The notes under the pieces are model-generated. The model saw only the letters and a list, made by a program, of their open reading frames with translations, was not told the origin of the DNA and searched no databases. Below are positions 10,753 to 20,015 of a DNA stretch of 23,869 nt, piece by piece; the stretch's first letter is position 1; each line of letters begins with the position of its first letter. The position numbers and the translations under genes are program-made. Source of the stretch: Chara braunii (lineage: Eukaryota > Streptophyta > Charophyceae > Charales > Characeae); contig BFEA01000015.1 in NCBI GenBank assembly GCA_003427395.1, positions 5,022,670 through 5,046,538 on the forward strand, given 5' to 3'.

Positions 10753-10867
10753 GAGATAGGGAGGAGGGAGCGGTCGGGATAGTGAGGAGGGAGTGGCCGA
10801 GACAGCGAGAAGGGAGCGACCGAGATAGCGAGGAGGGAGCGACTGAGATAGCGAGGAGGGAGTGACA
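10753..10867. repeat. 23-bp minisatellite, 5 units
   Basis: Five head-to-tail units of exactly 23 bp start at 10753, 10776, 10799, 10822 and 10845, with core AGCGAGGAGGGAG and a few substitutions each. Apparent frames across this region on the minus strand are periodic Ser/Leu/Pro/Arg artefacts of the array. Confidence 0.95.
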
Positions 10868-10869
10868 CA

Positions 10870-11930
10870 GACCAAAGCAAGACAGAAAGTATGTGCGAAG
10901 GTCGAGAGCGCACTCGTTGCTATGTGAGCAAACCATGGTAGTGAGGGATGTGTGAAGTAATGCACCTGGTCATTACCTAAAGGAGGATTCATTCGTGGTA
11001 TATATAAAAAAAGTCGTTATAACAATTGGAGACAAAGTAGCGAGGGTGAAGGCTTACTTGTGGGCAGGAGCACTGCCTCTCCACACGATCGACGAAGCGT
11101 GAAGCCGGATGGGAAGTCGGGGGATTGCCTGTTTAACTGAAGATGTTGTCCATTGTGTTAAGCAGAGTGATCGAAGGTCAGCTGCAAGTCTGCAGGTTTA
11201 ACCGCTGCCCGGTGAATTGTTGTTCCGTTGAGCAACTATGAGTGCATGACAAGGAGGGAGTTTAGTAGGATCGGAAGGGACCAAACTGCTACTGCGAGCA
11301 ACTGTTCAATTCGGAGTTAGTACGTGCATGCGCCTTGTCACAGACCTTGCTGACTAGGGGTCGGCAGTTCGAACTGAGGAAGGTTGGGGATTCGGATACA
11401 TACTTGGTTTCGATTACAATCAGCGAAGTCGACACCTTCACGCTCTCGGTCGTTTCTGCTGTATGAGAAGAGACTCACCAATGTATTAAACCAGTTGTTG
11501 AGCTATCATCTTGTGTTGCTCTTCGAGCCATCCATTTCAGCAGGGGTGCGACTATTGCTAGTTGTTGAGTATTATTGAGGCCCGGAGAGCCGTCAGAAAA
11601 GTCAACAACTGTTGACCTAGTTTCAATTGACCAAGTTGTTCTGCACTTCGACTGCCATTGCGGGGCCCTCAAGCGCACGAAGATTACATGGCCCTCTCTA
11701 GCGGGTTGAGTTGTCCCTCTCCTGTATCTCGAGAGTCTAAAACCCCTCCTTCTATCGTTATTACTCTAAGTCTAGTCTGTGGTTACGAGAGGAAGGCGTC
11801 ACGCGGGATTGCAACCCATAGGACCTCAGCAAGACTCTGTGGGGAGTCAACCCACCAATTGAGGGAGCTCTGTCGGAACTCATGAGAAGTTCTGGAGGCA
11901 AGGAACTGTGAGATAATCATTGTTTTCCTC
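10870..11930. other. No gene seen; TATA-like and palindromic words
   Basis: A TATATATAAAA word lies at about 11000-11010. A short palindrome, GTCAACA-AC-TGTTGAC, lies near 11608. Frames of up to 75 codons lack recognisable motifs. The composition (moderate GC, CpG-containing) resembles long repeat copy A to its left, so it may belong to the same decayed element. Confidence 0.4.
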
Positions 11931-11936
11931 AATAAA
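11931..11936 (+). promoter_or_regulatory. AATAAA poly(A)-signal-like word
   Basis: AATAAA sits in a T-rich context, followed by a GT/T-rich stretch (about 11950-11985). The arrangement resembles a polyadenylation region such as the end of an LTR or retroelement. No matching second LTR was identified, so the reading is weak. Confidence 0.25.
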
Positions 11937-12240
11937 CCCAATTATAATTTCTGTCTGTGATTCTTGTTGTGATTGATCGAGTATACTGCGTGCATCTCTA
12001 CTTTGACTTTTATGTTTGACTTTCATGACAAATCAGATTTAATAATGAGAATGATTATGCAAGTTGCAGTTTCAGTTTTATTGTCTGACTGAAAACAGAG
12101 TGTAAAAATGGATTGCATCCGGGGGAAAGGTGGACGGGAGATTGTATTGCTTGTGTTTGACTGGGTCAACCAAAGGTTGGGAGAGCCTTCATAAGATTGG
12201 AGGGTCTAGTGTGATGTTTATTTTTTTGACTTGTTGAAGG

Positions 12241-12275
12241 ACCAGACAGGTTCCCATAAGATTGGGTGGTCTAGT
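12241..12275 (+). other. Hairpin of CATAAGATTGG family
   Basis: Outer stem ACCAGAC with GTCTAGT (six of seven paired, one C/A mismatch), inner stem CCCA with TGGG, loop TAAGAT, internal loops AGGTT (left) and TG (right). Confidence 0.7.
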
Positions 12276-12316
12276 TGCTTTGACTTGCGAGGGCTGCATG
12301 TGTTTGCCTTTCAAGG

Positions 12317-12351
12317 ACCAAGCATCTTTCCATAAGATTGGATGGCTTGGT
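12317..12351 (+). other. Hairpin of CATAAGATTGG family
   Basis: Outer stem ACCAAGC with GCTTGGT (7/7 paired), inner stem TCCA with TGGA (4/4), loop TAAGAT, internal loops ATCTT and TG. Relative to 12870-12906, four of seven outer pairs are changed on both sides. Confidence 0.75.
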
Positions 12352-12869
12352 TGCCTTGTTTCTTTTGACTTTTCTTATGTTTTATTAGTTCCGAAGAAGA
12401 GTTTCGCATGTTTCATAAGATTGGATGACCCTAACCCGCTTTTGTTTTATTGTGAAGGGGAAAATTCAGACAAAAGATTGAACAAATTTTTCATAAGATT
12501 GGGTGGTCTGGTCTGAGGCCACGCACATGCTGAAACCAAAGGGATAAATTTGTTTGTATTTTTATATACTATTTCACTTATGAACAGGTTAATCAAATAT
12601 TTTTTCATAAGATTGGATGGTCTAACTATAGGTTATCACCAATTGAAGAGAGTATGAATTAAAAATAAACTTGTGGTAAGAAGGGGCAGGTTGCACCTTG
12701 ATCTAAGATGATCGGTTCAGTCATATGCTGCCTTAAAAAACTAAGTGTAAACATTTATATATAACTTGGATACTTAAACAGTTCATGGCGAGTAGGATGA
12801 ACAACCTAGTCATATGCCCAAAGAAGAGAAAAATTGTAGTGCCTTGTGTTTGTGTATACTCTATGGTTG

Positions 12870-12906
12870 AGCTAGACAGGTTCCCATAAGATTCGGTGGT
12901 CTAGCT
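12870..12906 (+). other. Hairpin of CATAAGATTGG family
   Basis: Outer stem AGCTAGAC with GTCTAGCT (8/8 paired), inner stem CCCA with TCGG (one mismatch), loop TAAGAT, internal loops AGGTT and TG. Confidence 0.75.
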
Positions 12907-13159
12907 TTAAGCCTTATGTAACCTGGGTATAAGGGATAAATCATTGAAAGACTACGAACTATTGTTTGACCAAGTTTATTTTCGGCTGGTGAGAGTACTT
13001 ACTATTGTGGTTTGACCTTGCATGTGGTTGAGTGAGATCACTACTTAGTCCGAGTTTCAGTTTGATAGGTAGTTGCTTTAGATGCTCGCCACGTGCGAGA
13101 GTAATAGGAGTTAGTTCAATTCCTGCATTTTCTGAGCTAAGTTTATTTTACTTAGGTCA

Positions 13160-13880
13160 AATTCAACATTTTCTGGGATATTTTGTTATACTTGGTCTTG
13201 TATAAATCTTTGTAAGTCACTTTCTCTACGGAAAGCGCTACCGAAATTTCTACAAAACCAAGGAGTTAGTCAAATTTTAACTTTTCAAAGTTCTGTTTGT
13301 TTAAACTTCTATATATGACTTAATAGAAATCTGGAAAGTCTCCCTTTCTAAAGGGAGTGCTGCCCAAATTTTTGCTAATTCAGGGAGTTCGAAAAAAATA
13401 GACTTTGGGAGGTCAAAATTATATCTAGATTCTGAACTTAGCTTTGTATAAATTTTAGAAAGTTACTTTCTTTACGGAAAAGGGCTGCCGAAATTTCTAC
13501 ATATCTAAGAAGTTAGCTAAATTTTGTCTTGAAAGAACCCAAGTCCAATATCTAGATTCTGAACTTAGCTTTGTATAAATTTTAGAAAGTTACTTTCTTT
13601 ACGGAAAAGCGCTGCCGAAATTTCTACATATCTAAGAAGTTAGCTAAATTTTGTCTTGAAAGAACCCAAGTCCAATATTTGAGTTCATATCTGACTTAGT
13701 ATAAATCTGCGAATTCTACCTTTCTAAAGAGAGTGTTGCCCAAATTTTTGCTAATTTAGGGAGTTCGACAAAATTCGACTTTTCAAAGTTAGATATTGTT
13801 TTGGTTTTTATATTTAAGTTAGTATAAATTCTGCCTACGGAAAGCACTGCCGAAATTTTCTTCGTTTAGTGGAGATAAAT
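13160..13880. repeat. ~124-bp tandem array, two unit types
   Basis: TATAAAT-like unit starts occur at 13201, 13324 (diverged), 13447, 13574, 13700 and 13823, spaced 123-127 bp. Type A units carry TACGGAAA followed by GC(T/G)(A/G)CCGAAATTTC. Type B units carry CTAAAG(G/A)GAGTG followed by TGCCCAAATTTTTGCTAATT. The order is A-B-A-A-B-A. The third and fourth units are almost identical over about 127 bp (13421-13547 and 13548-13674), which indicates a recent duplication. No coding frame is maintained. A small satellite or an internal retroelement array are both possible. Confidence 0.9.
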
Positions 13881-14700
13881 TATATTTCGACAGACGACGA
13901 TTATGGCAACCCACACTGAATAGAGGAGACTTTGTCAAAGGACTACCTTTTCGTTGCACAATGGTTTAGGGATAAACTTAAATTTACTTGGCAGACAGTA
14001 TTGAATAAGGAAGTGCTATGCAGATTTATTCCCTATACACTGATGATTTAGCTTAGGCATTGGTCTGTCTTGTGTTACAGGTCCTCTTTATTGTTTTGAT
14101 TCGGGATTTGGGCTAGTTTCAGCTTGATCCTATAAGGATCCTCTTCTATTATCACTGATAACATGTCGGTTGTCAATTCCTCGGTCTACGACTCAACTCC
14201 AATTCATTCTCATTACCTAACCTAAAAGGCTTTAGCTCTGGTGGTTTCTATTGGTTTACTAAAGTTTTCACCTGAACTTTTATTGAATGACCATTTGACG
14301 AAGGTGCCGAGTATTTATTTTTGGAAGGTTGGACAAAGGTTGGGGCTTGCATGGCTAAAGAGAGGGGTATGAGTATAGAGAATGGTTGAAGTTGACCCCG
14401 TGTAGTGTGTGAACTTTTTATTGATTCTTTGATATGATTGCAGGTATGTTTTGTGATTCTACTTTTGGGAATTGACAGTCTGCGATCACATACATATATA
14501 TGGATAAAATGAGTCTCACTGTGATTGTAAGAAGTGGTCGTCTTATATTTATTCCCCAATATATATATATACGTATATACATATGTTTGAGGGTTTAGCA
14601 TGGCCTAAAGAGCCCAAGCTTAAGGGTCTAATTGGGGTTGAGGTTGAAGGAGAGAAGAGAAAACTTCCTTCCTTTACCGTTTTGTTTTTTTAAAAATTAT
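13881..14700. other. No gene seen; TA-rich microsatellite
   Basis: Holds a TA-rich run at about 14560-14585 (with an embedded ACGT) and a near-palindrome around GATCCTATAAGGATC at about 14126-14140. A 117-codon minus-strand frame at 14248-14601 has no family features and includes translated TA repeat. No RNA gene was recognised. Confidence 0.45.
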
Positions 14701-14934
14701 TAGTCGGACGTTGGTCCTGGGCCTGGATTCGAGGTCCTTGTCCATGACATCCCAGGTCCTAGACTCCGTGTGGAAAGGATCACCCCCCGCTCAGAGCCTA
14801 TTAGCCCTGCCCACCGGGACACTCGGCCTAAGGGTCGAATGTGCCGCGGGGGCCGAACGGTTGTTCCTTCAGCCGTGCAATATTATTAAGGGGTCGACCC
14901 TCACGATACTTTAAGATTGACACTTGAGTGTCAT

Positions 14935-14965
14935 AAGCGGTACTCGAACCCTCTAGGGACCGCTT
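14935..14965 (-). repeat. B-box-like sequence within 7-bp inverted repeat
   Basis: On the minus strand GGGTTCGAGTACC (14939-14951) resembles a tRNA B-box with one or two mismatches. It lies within a perfect inverted repeat AAGCGGT (14935-14941) and ACCGCTT (14959-14965). No convincing A-box was found at tRNA spacing. A decayed tRNA-derived SINE head is plausible. Confidence 0.35.
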
Positions 14966-15215
14966 GATTATGGACATTACATAGTATGCCTTCATTGTGA
15001 CTGCTTGCGTATTCATGTATTGCTAGTCGACATGAGAAGGTCATGCGTACACGTGGTTTTATACGAAGTCCGCATCGGAAGGTTATGGGATGACTACTGA
15101 AGGGACTAGGATCGTTTGCGTTGTTTGTTCTGTGTCCTTTCGTGTGTGTGAGTGTTGTGGTGTAACTCGTGGTATGTAGGATGTGTCCTAGTCGACAGAC
15201 GACCAGTCGCGCTTG

Positions 15216-15291
15216 GGACTTCAACCCCCCAGTGCGTCGGTTGTCGTGCGGGTCAGATAGAGGCGTAAGACCACACGTACCCCCTATGCTA
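15216..15291 (-). repeat. tRNA-like module, minus strand
   Basis: On the minus strand TAGCATAGGGGG (15280-15291) fits the A-box consensus TRGYNNARNNGG fully. GGTTGAAGTCC (15216-15226) fits the B-box with one mismatch. The ~53-bp gap is longer than in a standard tRNA and closer to class II tRNAs (Leu, Ser) with a long variable arm, or to a SINE. Acceptor stems do not pair convincingly, so it is not called a tRNA gene. Confidence 0.45.
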
Positions 15292-15299
15292 CAACAAAC

Positions 15300-15655
15300 G
15301 AGAAACGCCCTCGGCTGGTCCACCTCGGCGATTGCAACTGATTAGCTTGTACTGTGCACTGGTAGCTCGGCGGGGATGCGCCCGCCGAAGGGAGGTGACA
15401 ACTCTCGCAGGTGGAGGTAAGTCATGCCTCGCGTAGGCCCTATCCTGTCGTATAGGCTCACGAAAGGTTTGGCTGACGCACTCGGCCGGAGTGGCTTGCA
15501 GAAGCTTCATGTGTATCACGACGAGGATTAGACCAACTCCTGCGTGACACGGCCCGGAGGGTCCCGCCCTGCGTGACGCAGGACCGATGCGCTTGCAAAT
15601 GCTAGCTCATTTTGCTAGTAGGTTGAGGCAGACCCGATCATTTGACCCGGCCCAC
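15300..15655. other. GC-rich stretch, no gene seen
   Basis: More GC-rich than the neighbourhood, with paired words such as CCTGCGTGA repeated at about 15539 and 15569, and GCTAGC/TTTGCTAG near 15600-15620. It lies between two minus-strand tRNA-like modules and may be the body of the same SINE-type elements. Confidence 0.35.
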
Positions 15656-15716
15656 AACCAACTGGGATTCGAACCCGTGACCTTGGTATTATAAGTAGCT
15701 CTAGTTAGAAATATAG
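15656..15716 (-). repeat. tRNA 3'-half-like sequence (Ile-TAT-like)
   Basis: On the minus strand GGTTCGAATCC (15665-15675) is an exact B-box, preceded by AAGGTCAC (variable loop and T-stem style) and CTTATAA (anticodon-loop style, TAT), with TAGAGC upstream as in a D-arm. The T-stem keeps only three pairs and the acceptor and anticodon stems do not close. It is therefore a tRNA-derived remnant or SINE head rather than a functional tRNA. Confidence 0.5.
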
Positions 15717-15739
15717 ACTTCTGTCGTGACATGAGTCTG

Positions 15740-16260
15740 ACAATTGCCCGTACGGGGCACGTTAGAGGTAGTTCAATTATATTTTTTGCGTTTTACTTTA
15801 TTATTATTATTTTTTTTTAGATTCGTTGGATTTATTATTTTAATATATTTTACGGATGTTCTTTTAAAACTCCAATATGTATACTACCTAAGATATACGG
15901 AGGTACGTTATTTGTTGAAAAAGGAATCAAAGCCACTTACCACGGGGAAAACCAGACCATTTCTCTATAAATCTGTCGAAAGGACCTAATACAACTACTT
16001 GGATTTTGAACCTTCATGTTGATGTGCACGATTTTGACAGCCATACTAGTGTGTGAAACCCGGGTACTCGTATTGCAAAAGCAACGTTATTAAAAAGGAA
16101 ATAAACAATATATAAAATAAAATAAGTTGCAAATAAGTTTGAACTACCAAACCGGAAAGTACATGTAATGAGGTCTCCGTATTTGAACCTCCAACACATC
16201 CACCGTGACATTTGTTAATCGTAATGTAAAATTAACACGAATAACATTACAAGATATGAT
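15740..16260. other. AT-rich stretch with CCCGTACGGG palindrome
   Basis: The palindrome CCCGTACGGG at 15747-15756 repeats the one at 393-402. The rest is AT-rich with a TTATTATTATT run at about 15800. A minus-strand GGTTCAAATACGG word at about 16176-16190 is weakly B-box-like. No coding signal was seen. Confidence 0.4.
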
Positions 16261-16711
16261 GCTTTAGAATATGAAATTCGTAGTTTATTATTATTTTTCT
16301 TTCTTCACACTGATGAAATAGTAAGAATGAGTTTGCTCTTAATCTGGGAGCAGATGCATTAAACAGAAGTGAGCAGCAAGGCACCGCAGTTGAACTCGGG
16401 GCATATGAGATCCCCTACGGCTAAGTTTGAGCAGTGGCTTGATGAGGAGACTACGGGCAAGCACAAGCAGCAACAAGCGTTAGCCGACTAACAAGCAAGC
16501 ACTAGCACGGGGATGAGGAATAACGAATTCGAGAGACAAAACCGCGAGTATTAGTGGGAGAGAGAAAACTAGTGTGAGGTCGCGAATACAAGTGGGGAAG
16601 TCACTGAGAATGTGTGGCGAAATGTCTACAATAGCAAAACAGCAACGAGCGCAAGCAAAAGCAAATAAGTGAAGACGATAGCGATTGCAAGTGTGAAAGT
16701 CAGTGATGATT
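16260..16711 (-). other. Sequence downstream of pol, pyrimidine-rich on minus strand
   Basis: Read on the minus strand this follows the last recognisable integrase codons. It is rich in GCTTG/GCTCG/CTCA words, like the sequence upstream of the gag remnant at 3120-3500, although the two do not align. It could be 3' untranslated sequence or part of an LTR. A polypurine tract and LTR boundary could not be fixed. Confidence 0.3.
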
Positions 16712-17980
16712 TTAGAAAATTCTTTTTTCTATATTTAACTTCTCACTCACCTTGTCTGTTGTCTTGAACTTCTTCGGTTTGGATCCAGAAACCCAATCTC
16801 TTCTTGATGTTTCATTCATTTCTTCAAATTCATAAGCGTCATGATTTCCTTGTCGCAGAACTCTGTAAGGTCCCAGTCATTGTTTATCCAACTTTCTTGA
16901 TCATTATTTTTAAGAAAAGAATCGTAAAGCAGTACTTCATCCTCGGCCCAATCCTTACACGAGAAAATTTATCTTATTTTTCATCGTCCTTGTTACGACT
17001 GTCTGGTACTCGTGTTGCGACTTCTTGAATTTTGTTTTTAATGACACTAACATGCCTTGCTCTAATATCCAGTAAATCCTCTAATGACAAATGATTTTTG
17101 AAATCTTGTTGCCGCCAAGTTTTTAAAAAACTCTCTTTTGGGAAGATCACATGTTTGCCATACCATAATGTCACAGATGCATATCGTGTTGATTTCCTCA
17201 TAGTGATGTTCTCCACAAAGAAGACAGTCCGTATAAACGTTGGTAAAAAATTTGGCTTCCCATCAGTCCATTTTGCCAGTAAGTTCGTAATAGTGCTACG
17301 CCATTTTTTTACAAGTGAATTAACCTATGAGTGAACTCTAATCGTTTAATGTGTCACTATCTCAAAATCATCAAGCACTTTTTTGACTTATCCACATGTA
17401 AATTCAGATCCTCTGTTCATTGTAAATTCTATTATGAAAGGATATCGCAAGTAGTATTCTTTAATGCAATCGGTCAAGACTGTCCCTTTCTTGGTCCGGA
17501 TGACACTAAGCCCATTAAATTATCTCTTGCATTAAAGATATAATTATACCCATCAAACTCTTTCGACATTGCACGTAAGTCCACGCGCATAACTGACCTT
17601 CATCCTTTATTGTCTGGGATGCAGCAGTTCCTTGTACTTAATTGGAGATCTGAGCTGACAGGGTACGCATGACTTACAATACTTACGTCTCATCTCAAAT
17701 ATTTTGTTTTAATAGTACAACTTTTACACTTTTTCGTAAGTAGTGATAAAACTTTGATGATCACATGCGGGTCTGTCATAAAGAACTGTAATGACGTCAA
17801 TATGATGATTTCTGCCACAAACAACTTTTCTTGGCGGTCTGCTCTTATCTCTTATAAACAAAAACACATTCCTTACAACATAATGGTCGTGCATGCGAAG
17901 CATCCTCTCACCAATGCTTCTTTCTCGCTTGTCACCAGAGAGAAATAACTCGATTTTTAAGTGGAACCCATCATACTCTT
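16712..17980 (-). pseudogene. Integrase domain fragment
   Basis: A Cys-x2-Cys segment (CKSCVPC) near 17650-17680 marks the end of the zinc-binding region. The core has its first Asp in RVDL (17579-17581). The second Asp of the expected DRGSEF motif is Asn (17415-17417) and the Glu is Lys (17307-17309), exactly 35 residues apart in one frame, matching D,D35E spacing. A frameshift lies between the first and second acids. The C-terminal part from ENIT to NKDDEK (16974-17216) is the best-preserved piece, including LWYGKHVIFP. The product cannot be an active integrase. Confidence 0.88.
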
Positions 17981-18108
17981 CTTCCTGAAATGTTTCTAAT
18001 ATACGTCCTTATTCAAATTTTTCTTCTCTCTTTCCTCATGAAACTCATAATCATCTCCAGTACAATCTCATCTGTTTTTACTACTTTATTTCATTTATAA
18101 GTTTGCAA

Positions 18109-18913
18109 GATAGAGTTATTAATAAAATTCTACTCTCCTCAATATTGCCAAGTGCTCATCCCATTGCAACACCCCGATCTCAATTGTGGTCGATTTATCT
18201 GTTAGTTTATAGTTATCATTTAAGGTTAATTCCATCATCCATTCCGTGTCTTTACTTCTTCATCAATCTTCTTCGACAAATGGTTTAAACATCAAAATTT
18301 CATCTCTAAAAAATATCGTTGGGGCAAACTACATATGACTTCCTCTCCAAATTTTTTTATCCTCGACGAACATTGACAAAAAGTTAACGTGAAAACGCAT
18401 ATCATCCCCATAGAGAAACTCATCGACTGGTGCTGTTTCTTATTTTGTCACATCAGGTTCCTCTCATTCTATCCTGCTCAATCCTTCAGTCCTATTTTTT
18501 TTTCCAGAGATGTGTTGCAACTGAAAGTCAAACATCCAGACATAAGTGAGTCATCTGACGATCGTAGGGCCGGCGGGATAAAACTTATTAAGGGAATACA
18601 TGAGAGCGGTCGGATCTATCCTTAAAATAAATCTTATCCCAAAAAGGTAGTGTATAAAAATTTGAAGACACTGTACTACCAAGACCTCCTTTTTGAACTA
18701 AGAATAATATTTTTCTATCGAATTAAGAGTTCGACTCTCAAGACGCAAAGATATTTCCTTCCCTTGATGATCAACTTGTATCAAGACTCCTCCCAATGTA
18801 GTGGATATAGCATTTGTCTCCACTACAGAGGGATGTTCCATGATTGTGTCATAGTTTGGAACTCCTAGCACCAGAACCCCCTCTTTGAATTTCCTTTTCA
18901 ACTGCAGTATCAC
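18109..18913 (-). pseudogene. RNase H domain and linker fragment
   Basis: The frame reads through PNYD, VVETNA, GGVLIQ, ESRTLNSIEKYYS and later HISGKKN and GLSRI, the hallmarks of the gypsy RNase H domain. The first catalytic Asp (TDA) is Asn here (18812-18814, AAT). Several stops (TAG, TGA, TAA) interrupt an otherwise continuous frame to about 18109. The HISGKKNR...LSRI segment is the usual end of the domain. Confidence 0.85.
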
Positions 18914-19160
18914 GTGCTCTTGAACTTTTTTTAATTCCTACTATTGTTCCTTCCTCACGAACTTCCTCAAGTGCTTAATCTTTGCCACAAATCTAGCGAT
19001 AATGTTATTCAAAACCCACACGCACCTCACTTGTATTCTTAAATGGCGTAGCCACTCAATAATCGTGTTTGTCTTCTTTTTATCGGGGCATCTTCCCCAC
19101 TCATTGCATACGAACCATAACATTGTTGCTTCTTTCATGCAATGGCTGAATTTTACGTCA

Positions 19161-19654
19161 CTAGCAGTGAGATTTTGTTCTTGCAGAAATCCAGTACCTT
19201 TCGCAGATCATTGATATGATCTCATATGAACGTCTTACTCTAGTTACTATTTCCTCCTTGTTTTTCTGCGAAGATCCTTTAACTGCAAAATCATCAATGT
19301 AAGGTTCAACAATTTGCGGACTAATCGGCTGCATCACCCAGACCATGCGTCTCTGAACCATAACCACATCATTCGTCCACCCTTGCGGTGCTACATTCAT
19401 TTGAACCAGCCCTGTGGAAGTGTGCATGATAGTTATGAGTCTATCAGCCGGATAGACCGAAAACTAATCATAACCGGAATAAAGATCTATGAAAGATATT
19501 ATAGATCTTTCAGCTGAAATTTTTGAAAGTTGATCCACGTTAAAAAGTTCACCGACATCCCTAATAGTCACAACATTCAACTTTTATAAATCTTGCACGC
19601 ATCCAAGTATTCCATTTGGTTTAACAAAACAAAACCATGGTGATGCGTTATCGG
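19161..19654 (-). pseudogene. Reverse transcriptase domain fragment
   Basis: One frame covers the domain with two internal stops. Visible motifs in order are SPWF and KPNG, LNVVTIRDVG, FIDLYSGYD (catalytic Asp at 19485-19487), APQGWTN, then YIDDFAVKG with both catalytic Asp codons at 19290-19295. The internal TAG directly after GYD sits where Gln is usual. The polymerase triad is intact although the gene is dead. A 68-codon piece continues the post-RT connection region in another frame at 18941-19138, with W-x-x-x-L-R and LRK-type motifs. Confidence 0.92.
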
Positions 19655-19682
19655 CGGGAATACCCTTACAAGGGTATCCGCC
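19653..19682. repeat. Terminal palindrome of long repeat, copy B
   Basis: ATACCCTT-AC-AAGGGTAT (19660-19677) is extended by GGCGG (19653-19657) on the left and CCGCC (19678-19682) on the right, with a two-base bulge on the left. In copy A only the inner 8-bp arms remain perfect. Confidence 0.85.
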
Positions 19683-20015
19683 CTGATTTTTGCTAGCGAC
19701 AAAAAATAATCATAAGTTGAAAAAAATAGGAGTGCCGCGTGAGCCACGATCGGGTCTCTTTCTGTAACTAAGAAGTGTGAGATAGTTTGAAGGGGGTAGA
19801 AAGTGTGTGGGCGCGCAAGTTTGAGGCACACGTGATTTTTATTTTTTTGGTGTGATGTGGACCGACATTTCTTATTTTTTATTAAAGTTGTGATTTAAAC
19901 AATCTTTGTATTCTTGATTGAGGAGTTTAGTTGTGGCACGCACACGCGCAAGGAGGTGGGTTGCCATGGTCGGCGTCAGGCTTGACTGTCGGTGCCACGG
20001 TAGCTATTTTACATG

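Larger units (their letters stand above)
12188..12906 (+). repeat. Seven-copy CATAAGATTGG hairpin repeat family
   Basis: The core CATAAGATTGG(G/A)TGGTCTAG, with variants, occurs at about 12190, 12255, 12331, 12414, 12492, 12606 and 12885, spaced 64 to 279 bp apart with otherwise dissimilar sequence between copies. In three copies (12241-12275, 12317-12351, 12870-12906) the flanks form an outer stem of 7-8 bp around an inner 4-bp stem and an invariant TAAGAT loop, with the same 5-nt left and 2-nt right internal loops. The stems differ in sequence but keep pairing. The other four copies keep the core but not the outer stem. An 84-codon frame crossing this region is not convincing as a gene. Function unknown. 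Confidence 0.85.
16712..19654 (-). pseudogene. Decayed Ty3/gypsy pol (RT, RNase H, integrase)
   Basis: Read on the minus strand the domains follow in the order RT, connection, RNase H, integrase zinc-binding region, integrase core and C-terminus, which is the Ty3/gypsy order. The 5' end is missing: homology begins at an RT segment reading SPWF...KPNG, only bases from the start of long repeat copy B. Gag and protease are absent. Numerous in-frame stops and at least one frameshift in the integrase core make it non-functional. Most stops fit Gln (CAA, CAG) or Trp (TGG) codons changed by C-to-T or G-to-A. Two integrase catalytic acids and one RNase H acid are replaced. The recognisable C-terminus ends with a WVSGS-type segment near 16765 and a stop at 16712-16714. 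Confidence 0.9.

Noticed and set aside
10639-10992. Minus-strand 117-codon frame with periodic Leu/Ser/Pro
   Set aside because: Its periodicity comes from the 23-bp minisatellite. It has no family features.
12188-12906. CRISPR-like array
   Set aside because: Spacing is irregular (64-279 bp), the repeats vary, and the window is eukaryotic.
14248-14601. 117-codon minus-strand frame
   Set aside because: It includes translated TA microsatellite and shows no motif or conserved context.
15656-15716. Functional tRNA-Ile gene
   Set aside because: The B-box is exact, but the T-stem has only three pairs and the other stems do not close.
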